Source of the DNA: Aureimonas sp. AU12
GTDB lineage: Bacteria; Pseudomonadota; Alphaproteobacteria; Rhizobiales; Rhizobiaceae
NCBI RefSeq assembly: GCF_001463705.1
Contig: NZ_BBWH01000029.1
Coordinates: 1 to 64,000 of the forward strand
Length of the DNA: 64,000 nt
Direction of reading: 5' to 3'
Shown in pieces: positions 12,459-21,289 of this stretch (positions are counted from its first letter, which is position 1; each line of letters begins with the position of its first letter). The notes under the pieces were generated by a model that was given only the letters and a program-made list of their open reading frames with translations, was not told the DNA's origin and ran no database searches. The position numbers and the translations under genes were made by a program.

Positions 12459-12950
12459 ATGACCGAGATCCTCGACCGGAACCTTCAGGGCCGCGTTCTC
12501 GGTCAGCTGGCGCCGCTGTTTCCCGCGGGCCTGCAGGTCTGGGATCTCCTGGAGGACGAGGATCGCGGCGCCGTGACGGCCGCCCTCGTCTATCTCGAGC
12601 AGCACAGGCTCCTGACGATCGACTGGATGGACGACCCCGACGGCGACCGCACGCCGGTCTTTGCGACGATCTCGGCGCTCGGTCTCGACTTCCTGTCGGA
12701 CGACGGGGGCCTGCGCGGCTTTCGCGACCGCAAGTCCGTCCGGCTGAAGGACGCGGACCTGCGAGAACTGCTGACCGGACGCATCCGCCACTGCGAGGAA
12801 GAGGAAGACGACCGCGAGCGCCTGATCGCGGAACTCGCGCGCATGCCGAACGAAGGCCTGCGCGACATCGCGCTCGACCTGATCCGCCTCGGCCTCGCCA
12901 ATCATTCGGTGGCGATCGGCATGGTGAAGGGGCGTCTCGGCATCGCGTAA
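12459..12950 (+). CDS. Conserved-looking hypothetical protein
   Basis: A 163-residue acidic, soluble protein I do not recognise. It is helical throughout: a block VWDLLEDEDRGAVTAALVYLEQHRLLTIDW resembles a winged-helix-like fold, and the middle is rich in Glu/Arg (RHCEEEEDDRERLIAELARM). There is no signal peptide or membrane segment. I prefer the ATG at 12459; the frame opens at 12393, but that extension overlaps the terminator flank and is Arg/Pro-rich. It is transcribed alone. Strong G/C third-position bias fits a real chromosomal gene. Confidence 0.65.
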   Translation: MTEILDRNLQGRVLGQLAPLFPAGLQVWDLLEDEDRGAVTAALVYLEQHRLLTIDWMDDPDGDRTPVFATISALGLDFLSDDGGLRGFRDRKSVRLKDADLRELLTGRIRHCEEEEDDRERLIAELARMPNEGLRDIALDLIRLGLANHSVAIGMVKGRLGIA

Positions 12951-13105
12951 AGACCGTCCGAACGTTCCGCACGGGGCGCACCCTCCTTTTCTCGCAGCTG
13001 CGAGATTTCTCTTCGCGCTCGTGCCATGATCGTTCATCAGGATAGGCCGGACCCCATGGGCGGACCGGCCCGAACCCTCTCCTGCCAGACGAGACGAGAT
13101 CGCCG

Positions 13106-14494
13106 ATGACGACTTCCGCCATGCCCCGCCTTCGCCGCCTCCTTCTCGGCGCCTGCGCCCTGGCCGCATCGTTCGCCGCGCCCGCCTCGGCCGAGGCCTA
13201 CCGGCTGCAGGCCGGCGACGTGGTCGAGTTCACGATCCTCGGCACACCCGGCCTGAAGCAGCGCGCGCCGGTCGGCATCGATGGCCAGATCCGCATTCCC
13301 GTCGGCGGTTCCTTCACGGCCGCCGGCCGCACGCTCGAAGAGGTGCAGGGCGACATCGTCGAGAACCTCAAGTCGAAGCTCCTCTCGGTCGGCGCCGATC
13401 CCAAAGGCGACACGATCTGGAAGATCATCTACCCCGAAGAGATCGCCCTCGACATCGTCGAGTACCAGCCGATCTACCTGACCGGGGACATCTTCGCGCC
13501 GGGCGCGCAGGGCTTCCGCTCCGGCCTGACCGTGCGCCAAGCCGCCTCCGTCGCCGGCGGCTACAATCTCTTCCGCACCCGCGTCGAGAACCCGGTGGAG
13601 ATCATCGGCATCGAGAAGGCCTATGACGGGCTGCTCGTCGCCTATGTCGCGGCGCAGGCGAGAGAGATCCGGCTGCAGGCCGAGCTGGCCGGCGACACGC
13701 CGCCCGACTTCGCCGCCCTCGCCTCCACCCGCCTCGATCCGTCCGTCGCCGAGCGTTTCGCACGAACCGAGACCGAGGAGTTCAGCAACCGCGTCACCGC
13801 CCGCGAGAAGCAGCGCGCCGCGATCCGCCAAGCGATCTCGCAGAGCGAGCGCCGCGCGGCGATCCTCACCGAACAGCAGGACAACGCGGAAAAGGAGATC
13901 GCCAATTACGAGGCGGATCTGACCCGCGTCGAGAACCTCTTCAAGCGCGGTCTCGTGCAAGCCGGCCAGTTCAACGAGGCGCAGCGCGCCATCCTTCTCG
14001 CCTCCAGCCGCTCGCTCGAGGTCTCCTCGGAAGCCTCGCGCCTCGAGCGCGAGGTGATCGACCTGCGCCGCGATCTCGAGAAGGTCGACAGCGACAGCCG
14101 CCTTGCCATCCTCGACGAGATGCGGACGACGCATGTCGCGCTGCTCGACACGCAGGCCCGGCTTCGCGAGATGAGCGAGAAGATCGCCTTCTTCGCGCCG
14201 CTGAGCGCCGGCGAGTCGCGCTACGAGGCGCGCCCGAAGGTCAGGATCGTGCGGCAGACGAGCGGCAAGGCCGAGACGATCGACGCCGACGAGGACACCG
14301 CGCTCGCCCCCGGCGACGTGGTGGAGATCACGCTCGCCGGCTCCAGCGAGACCTACGGCCCCGGCGAGGTCGGACAGGGCGCGCCCTTCGCCTCGTCGGG
14401 CTCGTCCGTCCCGGTCGGCTCGGGCACCGCCGCCCCCGCAAGCGCCGCAGCGACGGTACCGGCGACGCCGGCCGCTCCCGCACCCTCGAACTGA
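13106..14494 (+). CDS. Polysaccharide export protein, ExoF-like
   Basis: A 462-residue exported protein. A signal peptide (about 1-29, ending ASAEA) is followed by a Poly_export domain beginning [15 protein letters not shown], an SLBB-like region ([17 protein letters not shown], about 115-160), and a long coiled coil (about 220-370, rich in Glu/Arg/Leu heptads). It ends in a second small beta domain ([16 protein letters not shown]) and a Ser/Ala/Pro tail. This order matches rhizobial ExoF, which helps carry exopolysaccharide to the cell surface. No glycosyltransferase genes are adjacent, so it stands apart from any exo cluster. Confidence 0.82.
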   Translation: MTTSAMPRLRRLLLGACALAASFAAPASAEAYRLQAGDVVEFTILGTPGLKQRAPVGIDGQIRIPVGGSFTAAGRTLEEVQGDIVENLKSKLLSVGADPKGDTIWKIIYPEEIALDIVEYQPIYLTGDIFAPGAQGFRSGLTVRQAASVAGGYNLFRTRVENPVEIIGIEKAYDGLLVAYVAAQAREIRLQAELAGDTPPDFAALASTRLDPSVAERFARTETEEFSNRVTAREKQRAAIRQAISQSERRAAILTEQQDNAEKEIANYEADLTRVENLFKRGLVQAGQFNEAQRAILLASSRSLEVSSEASRLEREVIDLRRDLEKVDSDSRLAILDEMRTTHVALLDTQARLREMSEKIAFFAPLSAGESRYEARPKVRIVRQTSGKAETIDADEDTALAPGDVVEITLAGSSETYGPGEVGQGAPFASSGSSVPVGSGTAAPASAAATVPATPAAPAPSN

Positions 14495-14834
14495 CCGCCG
14501 CGGCAGGTTCGAGGCGAGGGCGCTCTCCGCCAGCCGCCGAGCCTGCCCGGACCACCGCCAGCACGGCTGTGACGGCGGCTGCCCTGACGACCGCAGAGGC
14601 GTACCTCCGCGGCGTGGCACCGACGCCTGTCGCGAGGCCACACCCGATGCCGTCGCCCCGGGGGGTCGGCGGGGCCACGGAGACGGAGCGCACCGAACGC
14701 CCCCTCGGTCGTCCCCCGCCGATCCCCGTTCGCTCGAAGGGAGCATCCGCACTTCCCAGGCGTTCCTCGTTCGGTCATGCCGGACCGACCAGCCTTCTCG
14801 CCGGTCGATCATCATCGAATACGGGGGAGCCTCC
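14495..14834. other. Intergenic stretch without a recognisable gene
   Basis: About 340 bases between the export gene and poxB. Several frames are open by virtue of high GC, but none has a plausible ribosome-binding site plus coding-like composition. I see no clear repeat or terminator. Confidence 0.5.
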
Positions 14835-16559
14835 ATGGGCCAGTCCATCGCCGACTTCATCACGCGAACGCTGGCTGCCGCGGGCGTCGAGCGGATCTGG
14901 GGCGTCACCGGCGACAGCCTCAACGCTCTAAACGACAGCCTGCGCCGCTTCGACGACATCGACTGGATGCATGTGCGCCACGAAGAGGTCGCCGCCTTCG
15001 CGGCGGGCGCCGAGGCGGCCGCCACCGGCCGGCTCGCGGTCTGCGCGGGAAGCTGCGGACCGGGCAATCTCCACCTCATCAACGGCCTCTACGACTGCCA
15101 GCGCAACCATGTGCCGGTGCTCGCCATCGCCGCGCACATCCCCTCGTCCGAGATCGGCCTGACCTATTTCCAGGAAACGCATCCGACGGAACTCTTCCGC
15201 GAATGCAGCCATTTCTGCGAGATGCTGCAGACGCCCGAGCAGATGCCGGCGCTGCTTCACCGGGCGCTGCGCACCGCCATCGCGAAGAAGGGCGTCGCCG
15301 TCATCGTCATTCCCGGCGATGTCGCGCTGCAGGATGTTCCCGCCGGCGCCCGGCCCGACTTCCCGAACCTCGTTCCCGGCAAGCTGGTGCCCGATGCCGC
15401 CGAGATCGAACGCCTCGCCCATATCCTCAACACGTCCGAGGCGGTGACGCTTCTATGCGGCGCGGGCGTCGCCGGTGCCCGCGAAGAGGTCATGGCACTC
15501 GCCGACGCGCTGGGAAGTCCGATCGTCCACGCCTTCCGGGGCAAGGAATGGATCGAATGGGACAATCCGTTCGATGTCGGCATGACCGGCCTGATCGGCT
15601 TCTCGTCGGGCTATCATGCGATGATGGAGTGCGACACGCTCCTCATGCTCGGCACCGACTTTCCCTATCGCAACTTCTATCCCGACAAGGCGACGATCGT
15701 GCAGGTCGACCGCGACCCGTCCGCGCTCGGTCGCCGCGCGCAGATCCATCTCGGCATCCTCGCCGACGTGGCCGAAGCGGCCGCCGCGCTGCTCCCGAAG
15801 ATCGCACCGGGCCGCGACCGCGGCTTTCTCGACAAGGCGTGCGACCACTACCGGTCGGCCCGCAAGGGCCTCGACGATCTCGCCACCCCCCGGGCCGAAG
15901 GTGAGGCGCTGCATCCGCAATATGTCGCCAAGGTCGTCGACGCGATCGCCGCCGAGGATGCCGTCTTCACCGTCGATGTCGGCACGCCCGCCATCTGGGC
16001 GGCGCGCTACCTGACGATGAACGGCCGGCGCCGCCTGATCGGCTCGTTCAACCACGGTTCGATGGCCAACGCGATGCCGCAGGCGCTCGGCGTGCAGGCG
16101 GCCTGTCCCGGCCGGCAGGTCGTCTCGCTCTCGGGCGACGGCGGCCTCACCATGCTGATGGGCGACATGCTGACGGCGGTGCAGATGAACCTGCCGATCA
16201 AGATCGTGGTCTTCAACAATTCGACGCTGGGCTTCGTCGAGATGGAGCAGAAGGCGGCGGGCTACGTCGACACCAACGTTTCGCTGAAGAACCCCGACTT
16301 CGGCGCAGTCGCGCGCGAAATGGGCTTCTTCGGTCTGCGGGTGACGAGTTCGGACAAGCTGGAAGGGGCACTGCGCCAGGCCTTCGCCCATGACGGACCG
16401 GCGCTTGTCGACGTCGTCACCGAGACGACGGAATTGGCGATGCCGCCGAAGATCCGGGCCGAGCAGGTTAAGGGCTTCAGCCTCTACACGCTGCGCGCGA
16501 TCATGAGCGGCCGTGGCGACGAAGTGGCGGAACTGGCCCGCGCCAATTTTCTGCGCTGA
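14835..16559 (+). CDS. poxB: Pyruvate dehydrogenase (quinone), PoxB
   Basis: A 574-residue thiamine-diphosphate and FAD enzyme that oxidatively decarboxylates pyruvate to acetate and CO2 and passes electrons to ubiquinone at the inner membrane. It has the N-terminal PYR domain with the catalytic Glu in [14 protein letters not shown], a central FAD-binding domain (about 190-330), and a PP domain with the ThDP motif [20 protein letters not shown] (about 433-452). The length equals E. coli PoxB. GGGGGAGCC precedes the ATG. Acetolactate synthase is a relative, but [17 protein letters not shown] is the PoxB pattern. Confidence 0.92.
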   Translation: MGQSIADFITRTLAAAGVERIWGVTGDSLNALNDSLRRFDDIDWMHVRHEEVAAFAAGAEAAATGRLAVCAGSCGPGNLHLINGLYDCQRNHVPVLAIAAHIPSSEIGLTYFQETHPTELFRECSHFCEMLQTPEQMPALLHRALRTAIAKKGVAVIVIPGDVALQDVPAGARPDFPNLVPGKLVPDAAEIERLAHILNTSEAVTLLCGAGVAGAREEVMALADALGSPIVHAFRGKEWIEWDNPFDVGMTGLIGFSSGYHAMMECDTLLMLGTDFPYRNFYPDKATIVQVDRDPSALGRRAQIHLGILADVAEAAAALLPKIAPGRDRGFLDKACDHYRSARKGLDDLATPRAEGEALHPQYVAKVVDAIAAEDAVFTVDVGTPAIWAARYLTMNGRRRLIGSFNHGSMANAMPQALGVQAACPGRQVVSLSGDGGLTMLMGDMLTAVQMNLPIKIVVFNNSTLGFVEMEQKAAGYVDTNVSLKNPDFGAVAREMGFFGLRVTSSDKLEGALRQAFAHDGPALVDVVTETTELAMPPKIRAEQVKGFSLYTLRAIMSGRGDEVAELARANFLR

Positions 16560-16831
16560 CCTTCCAGCCCGAACGGGAGCGTTGTGGCGGGACCTCGGCC
16601 GCGTTCGAAACGCGTCGGGCCCGCCTCGGCGCCATGGCCTCGGATCTGGCGTTTCGAGCCGAGGGAGAAGGCGCGCACGACGAACGGCGGATGGCGCGTT
16701 TCGTCCGCACCACGCGGCGCTGTGCAGGAAACACCTCCATAGCGGTGGATCATCGATCGGTAGCGCTGCGACGACGTGATCGCCGCAATCGGCGGGCGTG
16801 CCCCCGATGGATCGCAATCGTGTGAACGGGA

Positions 16832-16892
16832 CGTTGCAGGTTGCCGTTCAAAGTTGATTGTGATTATCAGCTTTAATCGGTAACCCGCAACG
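16832..16892. repeat. Imperfect 15-bp inverted repeat enclosing an iron-box candidate
   Basis: The arm at 16832-16846 (CGTTGCAGGTTGCCG) matches the reverse complement of 16878-16892 at 13 of 15 positions. The 31-base centre is AT-rich and contains the TGA-N9-TCA element. It lies in the 570-base gap between poxB and the DUF2218 gene. Confidence 0.7.
16855..16869 (+). promoter_or_regulatory. TGA-N9-TCA iron-responsive operator candidate (RirA-type)
   Basis: TGATTGTGATTATCA fits the iron-responsive operator TGA-N9-TCA bound by RirA in Rhizobiales, and is also a 7-1-7 imperfect palindrome like a Fur box. It lies 261 bases upstream of the DUF2218 gene that opens the siderophore uptake operon. A second box of the same form precedes the TonB-receptor gene, which supports regulation by iron. 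Confidence 0.6.
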
Positions 16893-16925
16893 CAGTGCCG
16901 CGGTTCGCCGGGGGATCCCGTCACC

Positions 16926-17069
16926 ATGCAGACTTCACCATCAAGGCTCGCCGATGCCGCGGCGTTCGACAGCGTCGCCGACGGAGACCTGCGTGACGAT
17001 CCATCGACGCCGAGGATCCTCACCGCCGCTTCGTCGCGTGCCTGCCATCGCCTGAGGACCAAGGGCTGA
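16926..17069 (+). CDS. Possible 47-residue leader ORF
   Basis: An ATG preceded by GGGGGAT opens a 47-codon frame between the iron box and the DUF2218 gene. The product is hydrophilic and shows no motif. It could be a small upstream gene of the iron operon or a chance frame in GC-rich DNA; nothing in the sequence decides. Confidence 0.2.
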   Translation: MQTSPSRLADAAAFDSVADGDLRDDPSTPRILTAASSRACHRLRTKG

Positions 17070-17129
17070 CCGCCTGTCCGAATGCGGCCGAGACGACCGT
17101 CCCGGCCCATCGACAAGAAGGATGAACGC

Positions 17130-17408
17130 ATGCCCGACAGTCGCGCCGTCGTCACCACGGCCCACGCGTCCCGCTATCTCCAGCAGCTCTGCAAGCACTG
17201 GGCTCACAAGTTCGAGACCGAGTTCACGCTCACCGTGGGCCGGATCGTGCTGACCATCGGCGAGGCGCGGCTCGCGGCCGAAGCCGAGACCTTGACCGTC
17301 GCCCTCTCGGCTTCGGACGACGCTGCGCTCGCGCAGCTCCGGGATGTCGTCGCCAGCCATCTCGAACGCTTCGCCTTCCGCGAGACGCTCCGGTTCGAGT
17401 GGACATGA
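17130..17408 (+). CDS. DUF2218 family protein
   Basis: A 92-residue soluble protein of the DUF2218 family (HASRYLQQLCKHWAHKF at the start, HLERFAFRETLRFEW at the end). DUF2218 genes are commonly found with siderophore or iron-uptake genes, as here, but the biochemical role is not known. The ATG at 17130 has AGAAGGA upstream. It is the first gene of the uptake operon; the binding-protein gene follows 53 bases later. Confidence 0.82.
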   Translation: MPDSRAVVTTAHASRYLQQLCKHWAHKFETEFTLTVGRIVLTIGEARLAAEAETLTVALSASDDAALAQLRDVVASHLERFAFRETLRFEWT

Positions 17409-17461
17409 CGGGCCGCGTCTCCCGCTCGAACGCCCTCGTCCCGCCGTTGGAACCCTTCGCC

Positions 17462-18394
17462 ATGTCGAACGCCGCCCCCCGCCATGCGCCTCTGCGCCTC
17501 GCCGCCGCCCTCGTCCTCGGTCTGGCGCTGATCGCTCCCGCAGAGGCCGAGCCGATCAGCGTCGAGCATGCGCGCGGCACCACCGAACTGGCAGCCCCGC
17601 CGAAGACCGTCGTGACCTTCGATCTCGCCTCGCTCGACACGCTCGATGCGCTCGGGATCCCGGTCGCGGGCGTGCCGGTGATCGCCATGCCCGCCTATCT
17701 CGCACGCTACGCGGACGACGCGACCCCGAAGATCGGATCGCTCTTCGAACCCGACTTCGAGGCGGTGAACGCGCTCCAGCCCGATCTCGTGATCGTCGCC
17801 AGCCGGTCCGCGCCGCAGTTCGAGGCGCTGTCGCGCATCGCGCCGGTGATCGACCTGACGCTCGACCCGGCCGACACGATCGGCAGCGCCGAGCGCAACA
17901 TCCGCACCCTCGCCGGGATCTTCGGCAAGAGCCCCGAGGCCGAGACGGCGCTCGCCAGGCTCGACGGCTCGATCGCCGATCTGAAGGCCGAGACCGCGAA
18001 GGCGGGGCGCGGGCTGATCGTGCTCGCCACAGGCAACCGCATGAGCGCCTTCGGCCCGGGCTCGCGATTCGGCGTCCTGCATTCCGAGTTCGGCGTCGCG
18101 CCCGCCGATCCCAAGCTCGCGACCGCCATCCACGGCGAGGCCGTCTCGAACGAATACATCCTCGAGACCAACCCGGACTGGCTCTTCGTGATCGACCGAG
18201 ACGCGGCGATCGGCCAAGGCACCGCCGCCGCGCTCCTCGACAACGAACTGGTGCGCGGGACCACGGCCTGGCGGAAGGGGCAGGTCGTCTATCTCGATCC
18301 CGCGCGCTGGTATCTCGCGGGCGGCGGGCTGACGGCGCTGCAGGCGAGCGTCGACCAGCTGGCCGAGGCGATGAAGCCGAAAGCGGGCAACTGA
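17462..18394 (+). CDS. Siderophore ABC transporter, periplasmic binding protein
   Basis: A 310-residue exported class III binding protein (FepB/CeuE/YclQ type). The signal peptide covers about 1-30, then EHARGTTELAAPPKTVVTFD begins the first lobe. A long connecting helix lies near the middle, and the second lobe ends at about 305. It should capture a ferric siderophore after it enters through a TonB receptor. The ATG at 17462 is chosen for the signal peptide; the open frame starts at 17399 and would overlap DUF2218. The siderophore cannot be named. Confidence 0.88.
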   Translation: MSNAAPRHAPLRLAAALVLGLALIAPAEAEPISVEHARGTTELAAPPKTVVTFDLASLDTLDALGIPVAGVPVIAMPAYLARYADDATPKIGSLFEPDFEAVNALQPDLVIVASRSAPQFEALSRIAPVIDLTLDPADTIGSAERNIRTLAGIFGKSPEAETALARLDGSIADLKAETAKAGRGLIVLATGNRMSAFGPGSRFGVLHSEFGVAPADPKLATAIHGEAVSNEYILETNPDWLFVIDRDAAIGQGTAAALLDNELVRGTTAWRKGQVVYLDPARWYLAGGGLTALQASVDQLAEAMKPKAGN

Positions 18395-18418
18395 CGGCGC
18401 GCCGCGAACGCCATCGTC

Positions 18419-19408
18419 TTGACGACAACCGCCCTGCCCCGCTCCATGCCCCTCTTCCTCCTCGCCCTCTCCGCGATGGCGGCGCTTGCGTTCGCCAGCC
18501 TGTTCGTCGGGGTCAGCGAGGTCACGCCGGCCGCGCTCCTCGACCCCGCGTCGAGCGCCCGGGCGATGGAGATCCTCTGGGCCAGCCGAATTCCTCGCAC
18601 GCTGGCGCTGATCCTCGCCGGCGTCTCGCTCGGCGTCGCCGGGCTTCTCATGCAGATGCTGACCCGCAATCGCTTCGTCGAACCCTCGACCGCCGGCACG
18701 GTGGAGTCGGCAAGCCTCGGCATGCTGGCGGCGACGCTGTTCCTCCCCGACGCCTCGATCCTCACGCGCATGCTCGTCTCCGCCGGCTTCGCGCTGGCCG
18801 GCACGGCGCTGTTCCTCCAGATCCTCTCGCGCGTGCCGCTGCGCTCACCCCTCGTGGTGCCGCTCGTCGGGCTGATGCTCGGCGGCGTCGTCTCGGCGGC
18901 CACCACCTTCATCGCCTATCGATACGACCTCCTGCAGGCGCTCGGCGCCTGGACCACCGGCGACTTCTCGGTGGTGCTGCGGGGGCGCTACGAACTGCTC
19001 TGGATCGGCTTCGCCCTCGCACTCGCCGCCTATGTCGCGGCCGACCGCTTCACCGTGGCGGGCATGGGCGAGGATTTCACCACCAATCTCGGCCTCGACT
19101 ACCGTCGGCTGATGATCGTCGGCCTCGTCATCGTCTCGCTGGTGACGGCGAGCGTCGTGTCGACGGTGGGCATCATTCCCTTTCTCGGCCTCGTCGTGCC
19201 CAACGTCGTCAGCCTCTTCGCGGGCGACAACATGCGCCGGACCCTGCCCTGGGTCGCCGCGCTCGGCGCCGCGCTCGTTCTCGCCTGCGACCTCGTCGGG
19301 CGGCTGATCCGGCCCCCCTACGAGATCCCGATCGGCACGGTCTTCGGCGTCGTCGGCAGTGTCGTCTTCTTGGTGCTCCTTCTCAACCGGCGCACCCGTG
19401 TCGCCTGA
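18419..19408 (+). CDS. Siderophore ABC transporter, permease 1 (FecCD family)
   Basis: A 329-residue inner-membrane permease with about nine hydrophobic helices. The FecCD signatures are visible: SRIPRTLALILAGVSLGVAG near the N-terminus and GIIPFLGLVVPNVVSLFAG (ATPase-coupling loop). The annotated start is a TTG at 18419; an ATG at 18446 (MPLFLLALS) would shorten it by nine residues, and neither has a strong ribosome-binding site. Closest in style to the YclN/FatD/CeuB partners of YclQ-type binding proteins. Confidence 0.88.
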   Translation: MTTTALPRSMPLFLLALSAMAALAFASLFVGVSEVTPAALLDPASSARAMEILWASRIPRTLALILAGVSLGVAGLLMQMLTRNRFVEPSTAGTVESASLGMLAATLFLPDASILTRMLVSAGFALAGTALFLQILSRVPLRSPLVVPLVGLMLGGVVSAATTFIAYRYDLLQALGAWTTGDFSVVLRGRYELLWIGFALALAAYVAADRFTVAGMGEDFTTNLGLDYRRLMIVGLVIVSLVTASVVSTVGIIPFLGLVVPNVVSLFAGDNMRRTLPWVAALGAALVLACDLVGRLIRPPYEIPIGTVFGVVGSVVFLVLLLNRRTRVA

Positions 19409-20366
19409 GGCGCGGCGGCGGCACGAACGCCTCGTGGTCGCCGGCCTGGCGCTGGCCTGCCTCCTCGCGATCGCTCTCTTCCTCAGCGTCGGGGCGCGCG
19501 GCAGCTGGAGCTTCGTGCTGGCGTTCCGCGGCACCAAGGTCCTCGCCATGGTGCTGGTCGGCACCGCGATCGCGGTGTCCACCGTCCTCTTCCAGACCGT
19601 CACCGCCAACCGCATCCTGACGCCCTCGATCATGGGCTTCGACGCGCTCTACGCCCTCATCCAGACGCTTCTCGTCTTCGGCCTCGGCGCGGCGGCGACT
19701 TCGGCGCTCGATCCCCGCCTCGTCTTCGGGGCGGAAGTGGCCGTTATGGTCGGCCTCTCGACGCTCCTCTACCGCTGGCTCTTCGCCGGCGGCCTCGGCT
19801 CGCTCTACCTGCTCGTCCTCGTCGGCATCGTCTTCGGCACCCTGTTCCGCTCCGTCTCGGGGCTGCTCCAGCGGCTGATCGATCCCAACGAGTTCGTGGT
19901 GCTGCAGGACCGGATGTTCGCCTCCTTCAACACGGTGGACGGTTCGCTCCTGGCCGGGTCGAGCGCGGCGATCCTCGCCATATCGGCGTTCATCGCCCGG
20001 CGCATCGGACGGCTCGACGTCCTCGGCCTCGGACGCGACGCCGCGGTCAATCTCGGGCTCGACCATCGCCGCGAGGTGACGATCGCGCTCGTCCTCGTCT
20101 CGCTGCTCGTTTCGATCTCGACCGCGCTCGTCGGCCCCGTCACCTTCTTCGGCCTGCTCGTCGCCAATCTCGCCTATCTCACGATCCGCTCGCACCGGCA
20201 CGCCGTGGTGCTGCCGGCGGCGGCGCTCATCGCGATCCTGGCGCTCGTGGGCGGCCAGTTCGTGCTCGAGCGGGTCTTCCGCTTCGACATCGCGCTGTCG
20301 ATCGTCATCGAGTTCGTCGGCGGCCTCGCCTTCCTCGTCCTCCTCGTCCGGGGTCTCAACCGATGA
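19398..20366 (+). CDS. Siderophore ABC transporter, permease 2 (FecCD family)
   Basis: A 322-residue membrane permease pairing with permease 1. It has about nine transmembrane helices, with FRGTKVLAMVLVGTAIAVST and ALVGPVTFFGLLVANLAYL as the family motifs. I place the start at the GTG at 19398, which overlaps the end of permease 1 by 11 bases; an ATG at 19359 lies deep inside the previous gene. Tight overlaps imply translational coupling. Confidence 0.87.
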   Translation: MSPEARRRHERLVVAGLALACLLAIALFLSVGARGSWSFVLAFRGTKVLAMVLVGTAIAVSTVLFQTVTANRILTPSIMGFDALYALIQTLLVFGLGAAATSALDPRLVFGAEVAVMVGLSTLLYRWLFAGGLGSLYLLVLVGIVFGTLFRSVSGLLQRLIDPNEFVVLQDRMFASFNTVDGSLLAGSSAAILAISAFIARRIGRLDVLGLGRDAAVNLGLDHRREVTIALVLVSLLVSISTALVGPVTFFGLLVANLAYLTIRSHRHAVVLPAAALIAILALVGGQFVLERVFRFDIALSIVIEFVGGLAFLVLLVRGLNR

Positions 20367-21121
20367 TCGACATCGAAGCCGTCAGCAAGCGTTACGGGGC
20401 GCAGACCGTGGTGAGCGGCGTGACGCTCGCCCTGCCCGCCGGCGGCGTCACCGCCATCGTCGGACCGAACGGGGCCGGCAAGTCGACGCTGCTCTCGATC
20501 ATGAGCCGGCTGATGAAGCCCGACGCCGGGCGCGTCCTCGTCGACGGGATGGACGTCGCCACCACGAGCGGCGACGTCCTCGCGCGGCGTCTTTCCGTGC
20601 TGCGGCAGGACAATGCGCTGGCCGCACGCCTCACCGTCGCCGAGCTCGTCGCCTTCGGGCGCTATCCCCATTCGAAGGGACGCCTCGTCGCGAGCGACCG
20701 CGAGCCGATCGAGCGCGCCATCGGCTTCCTCGGCCTCGATCCCTATCGCCACCGCTTCCTCGACGAACTCTCGGGCGGCCAGCGCCAGCGCGCCTTCGTG
20801 GCGATGGTGCTGGCGCAGGACACCGACGCCATCCTCCTCGACGAGCCGCTGAACAACCTCGACATGAAACATGCCGTGGCGATGATGGGGATCCTGCGCC
20901 GCGCCGCCGACGATCTCGGCAAGACGGTGGTGGTGGTGCTGCACGACATCAACTTCGCCGCCAGCTACTGCGACCGCATCGTCGCCATGCGCGAGGGCGC
21001 GGTGGTGCACGACGGGACGCCGGACGAGATCGTCACCCCGGAGGCGCTGCGGGCGATCTACGACATGGAGATGCAGGTCGTGCGCATCGACGGGAGGCCC
21101 GTCTGCGTCTTCTGGCGCTGA
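20363..21121 (+). CDS. Siderophore ABC transporter, ATP-binding protein
   Basis: A 252-residue cytosolic ATPase that powers the importer. Walker A GPNGAGKSTL, Q-loop LRQDNAL, signature LSGGQRQRAFVAMVLAQ, Walker B ILLDEPLNNLD and the His switch in VVLHDINFA are all intact. It overlaps permease 2 by four bases (ATGA). It is the last gene of the plus-strand operon and converges on the TonB-receptor gene. Confidence 0.93.
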   Translation: MIDIEAVSKRYGAQTVVSGVTLALPAGGVTAIVGPNGAGKSTLLSIMSRLMKPDAGRVLVDGMDVATTSGDVLARRLSVLRQDNALAARLTVAELVAFGRYPHSKGRLVASDREPIERAIGFLGLDPYRHRFLDELSGGQRQRAFVAMVLAQDTDAILLDEPLNNLDMKHAVAMMGILRRAADDLGKTVVVVLHDINFAASYCDRIVAMREGAVVHDGTPDEIVTPEALRAIYDMEMQVVRIDGRPVCVFWR

Positions 21122-21289
21122 CGGGAGACCAGGTCGGCGACCCGACCGCCTCGAACGGACCGCCTCCCGCACCATCGGAAGATCGAACGCCAGAGCGCAC
21201 CGCCCGAACATCGCTTCGGACAATGCGCTCCATTTGAACCAGTGGTTTACCGGCAGATCCGACGGCGAAGCCATCGCTTCGCCGATCGT

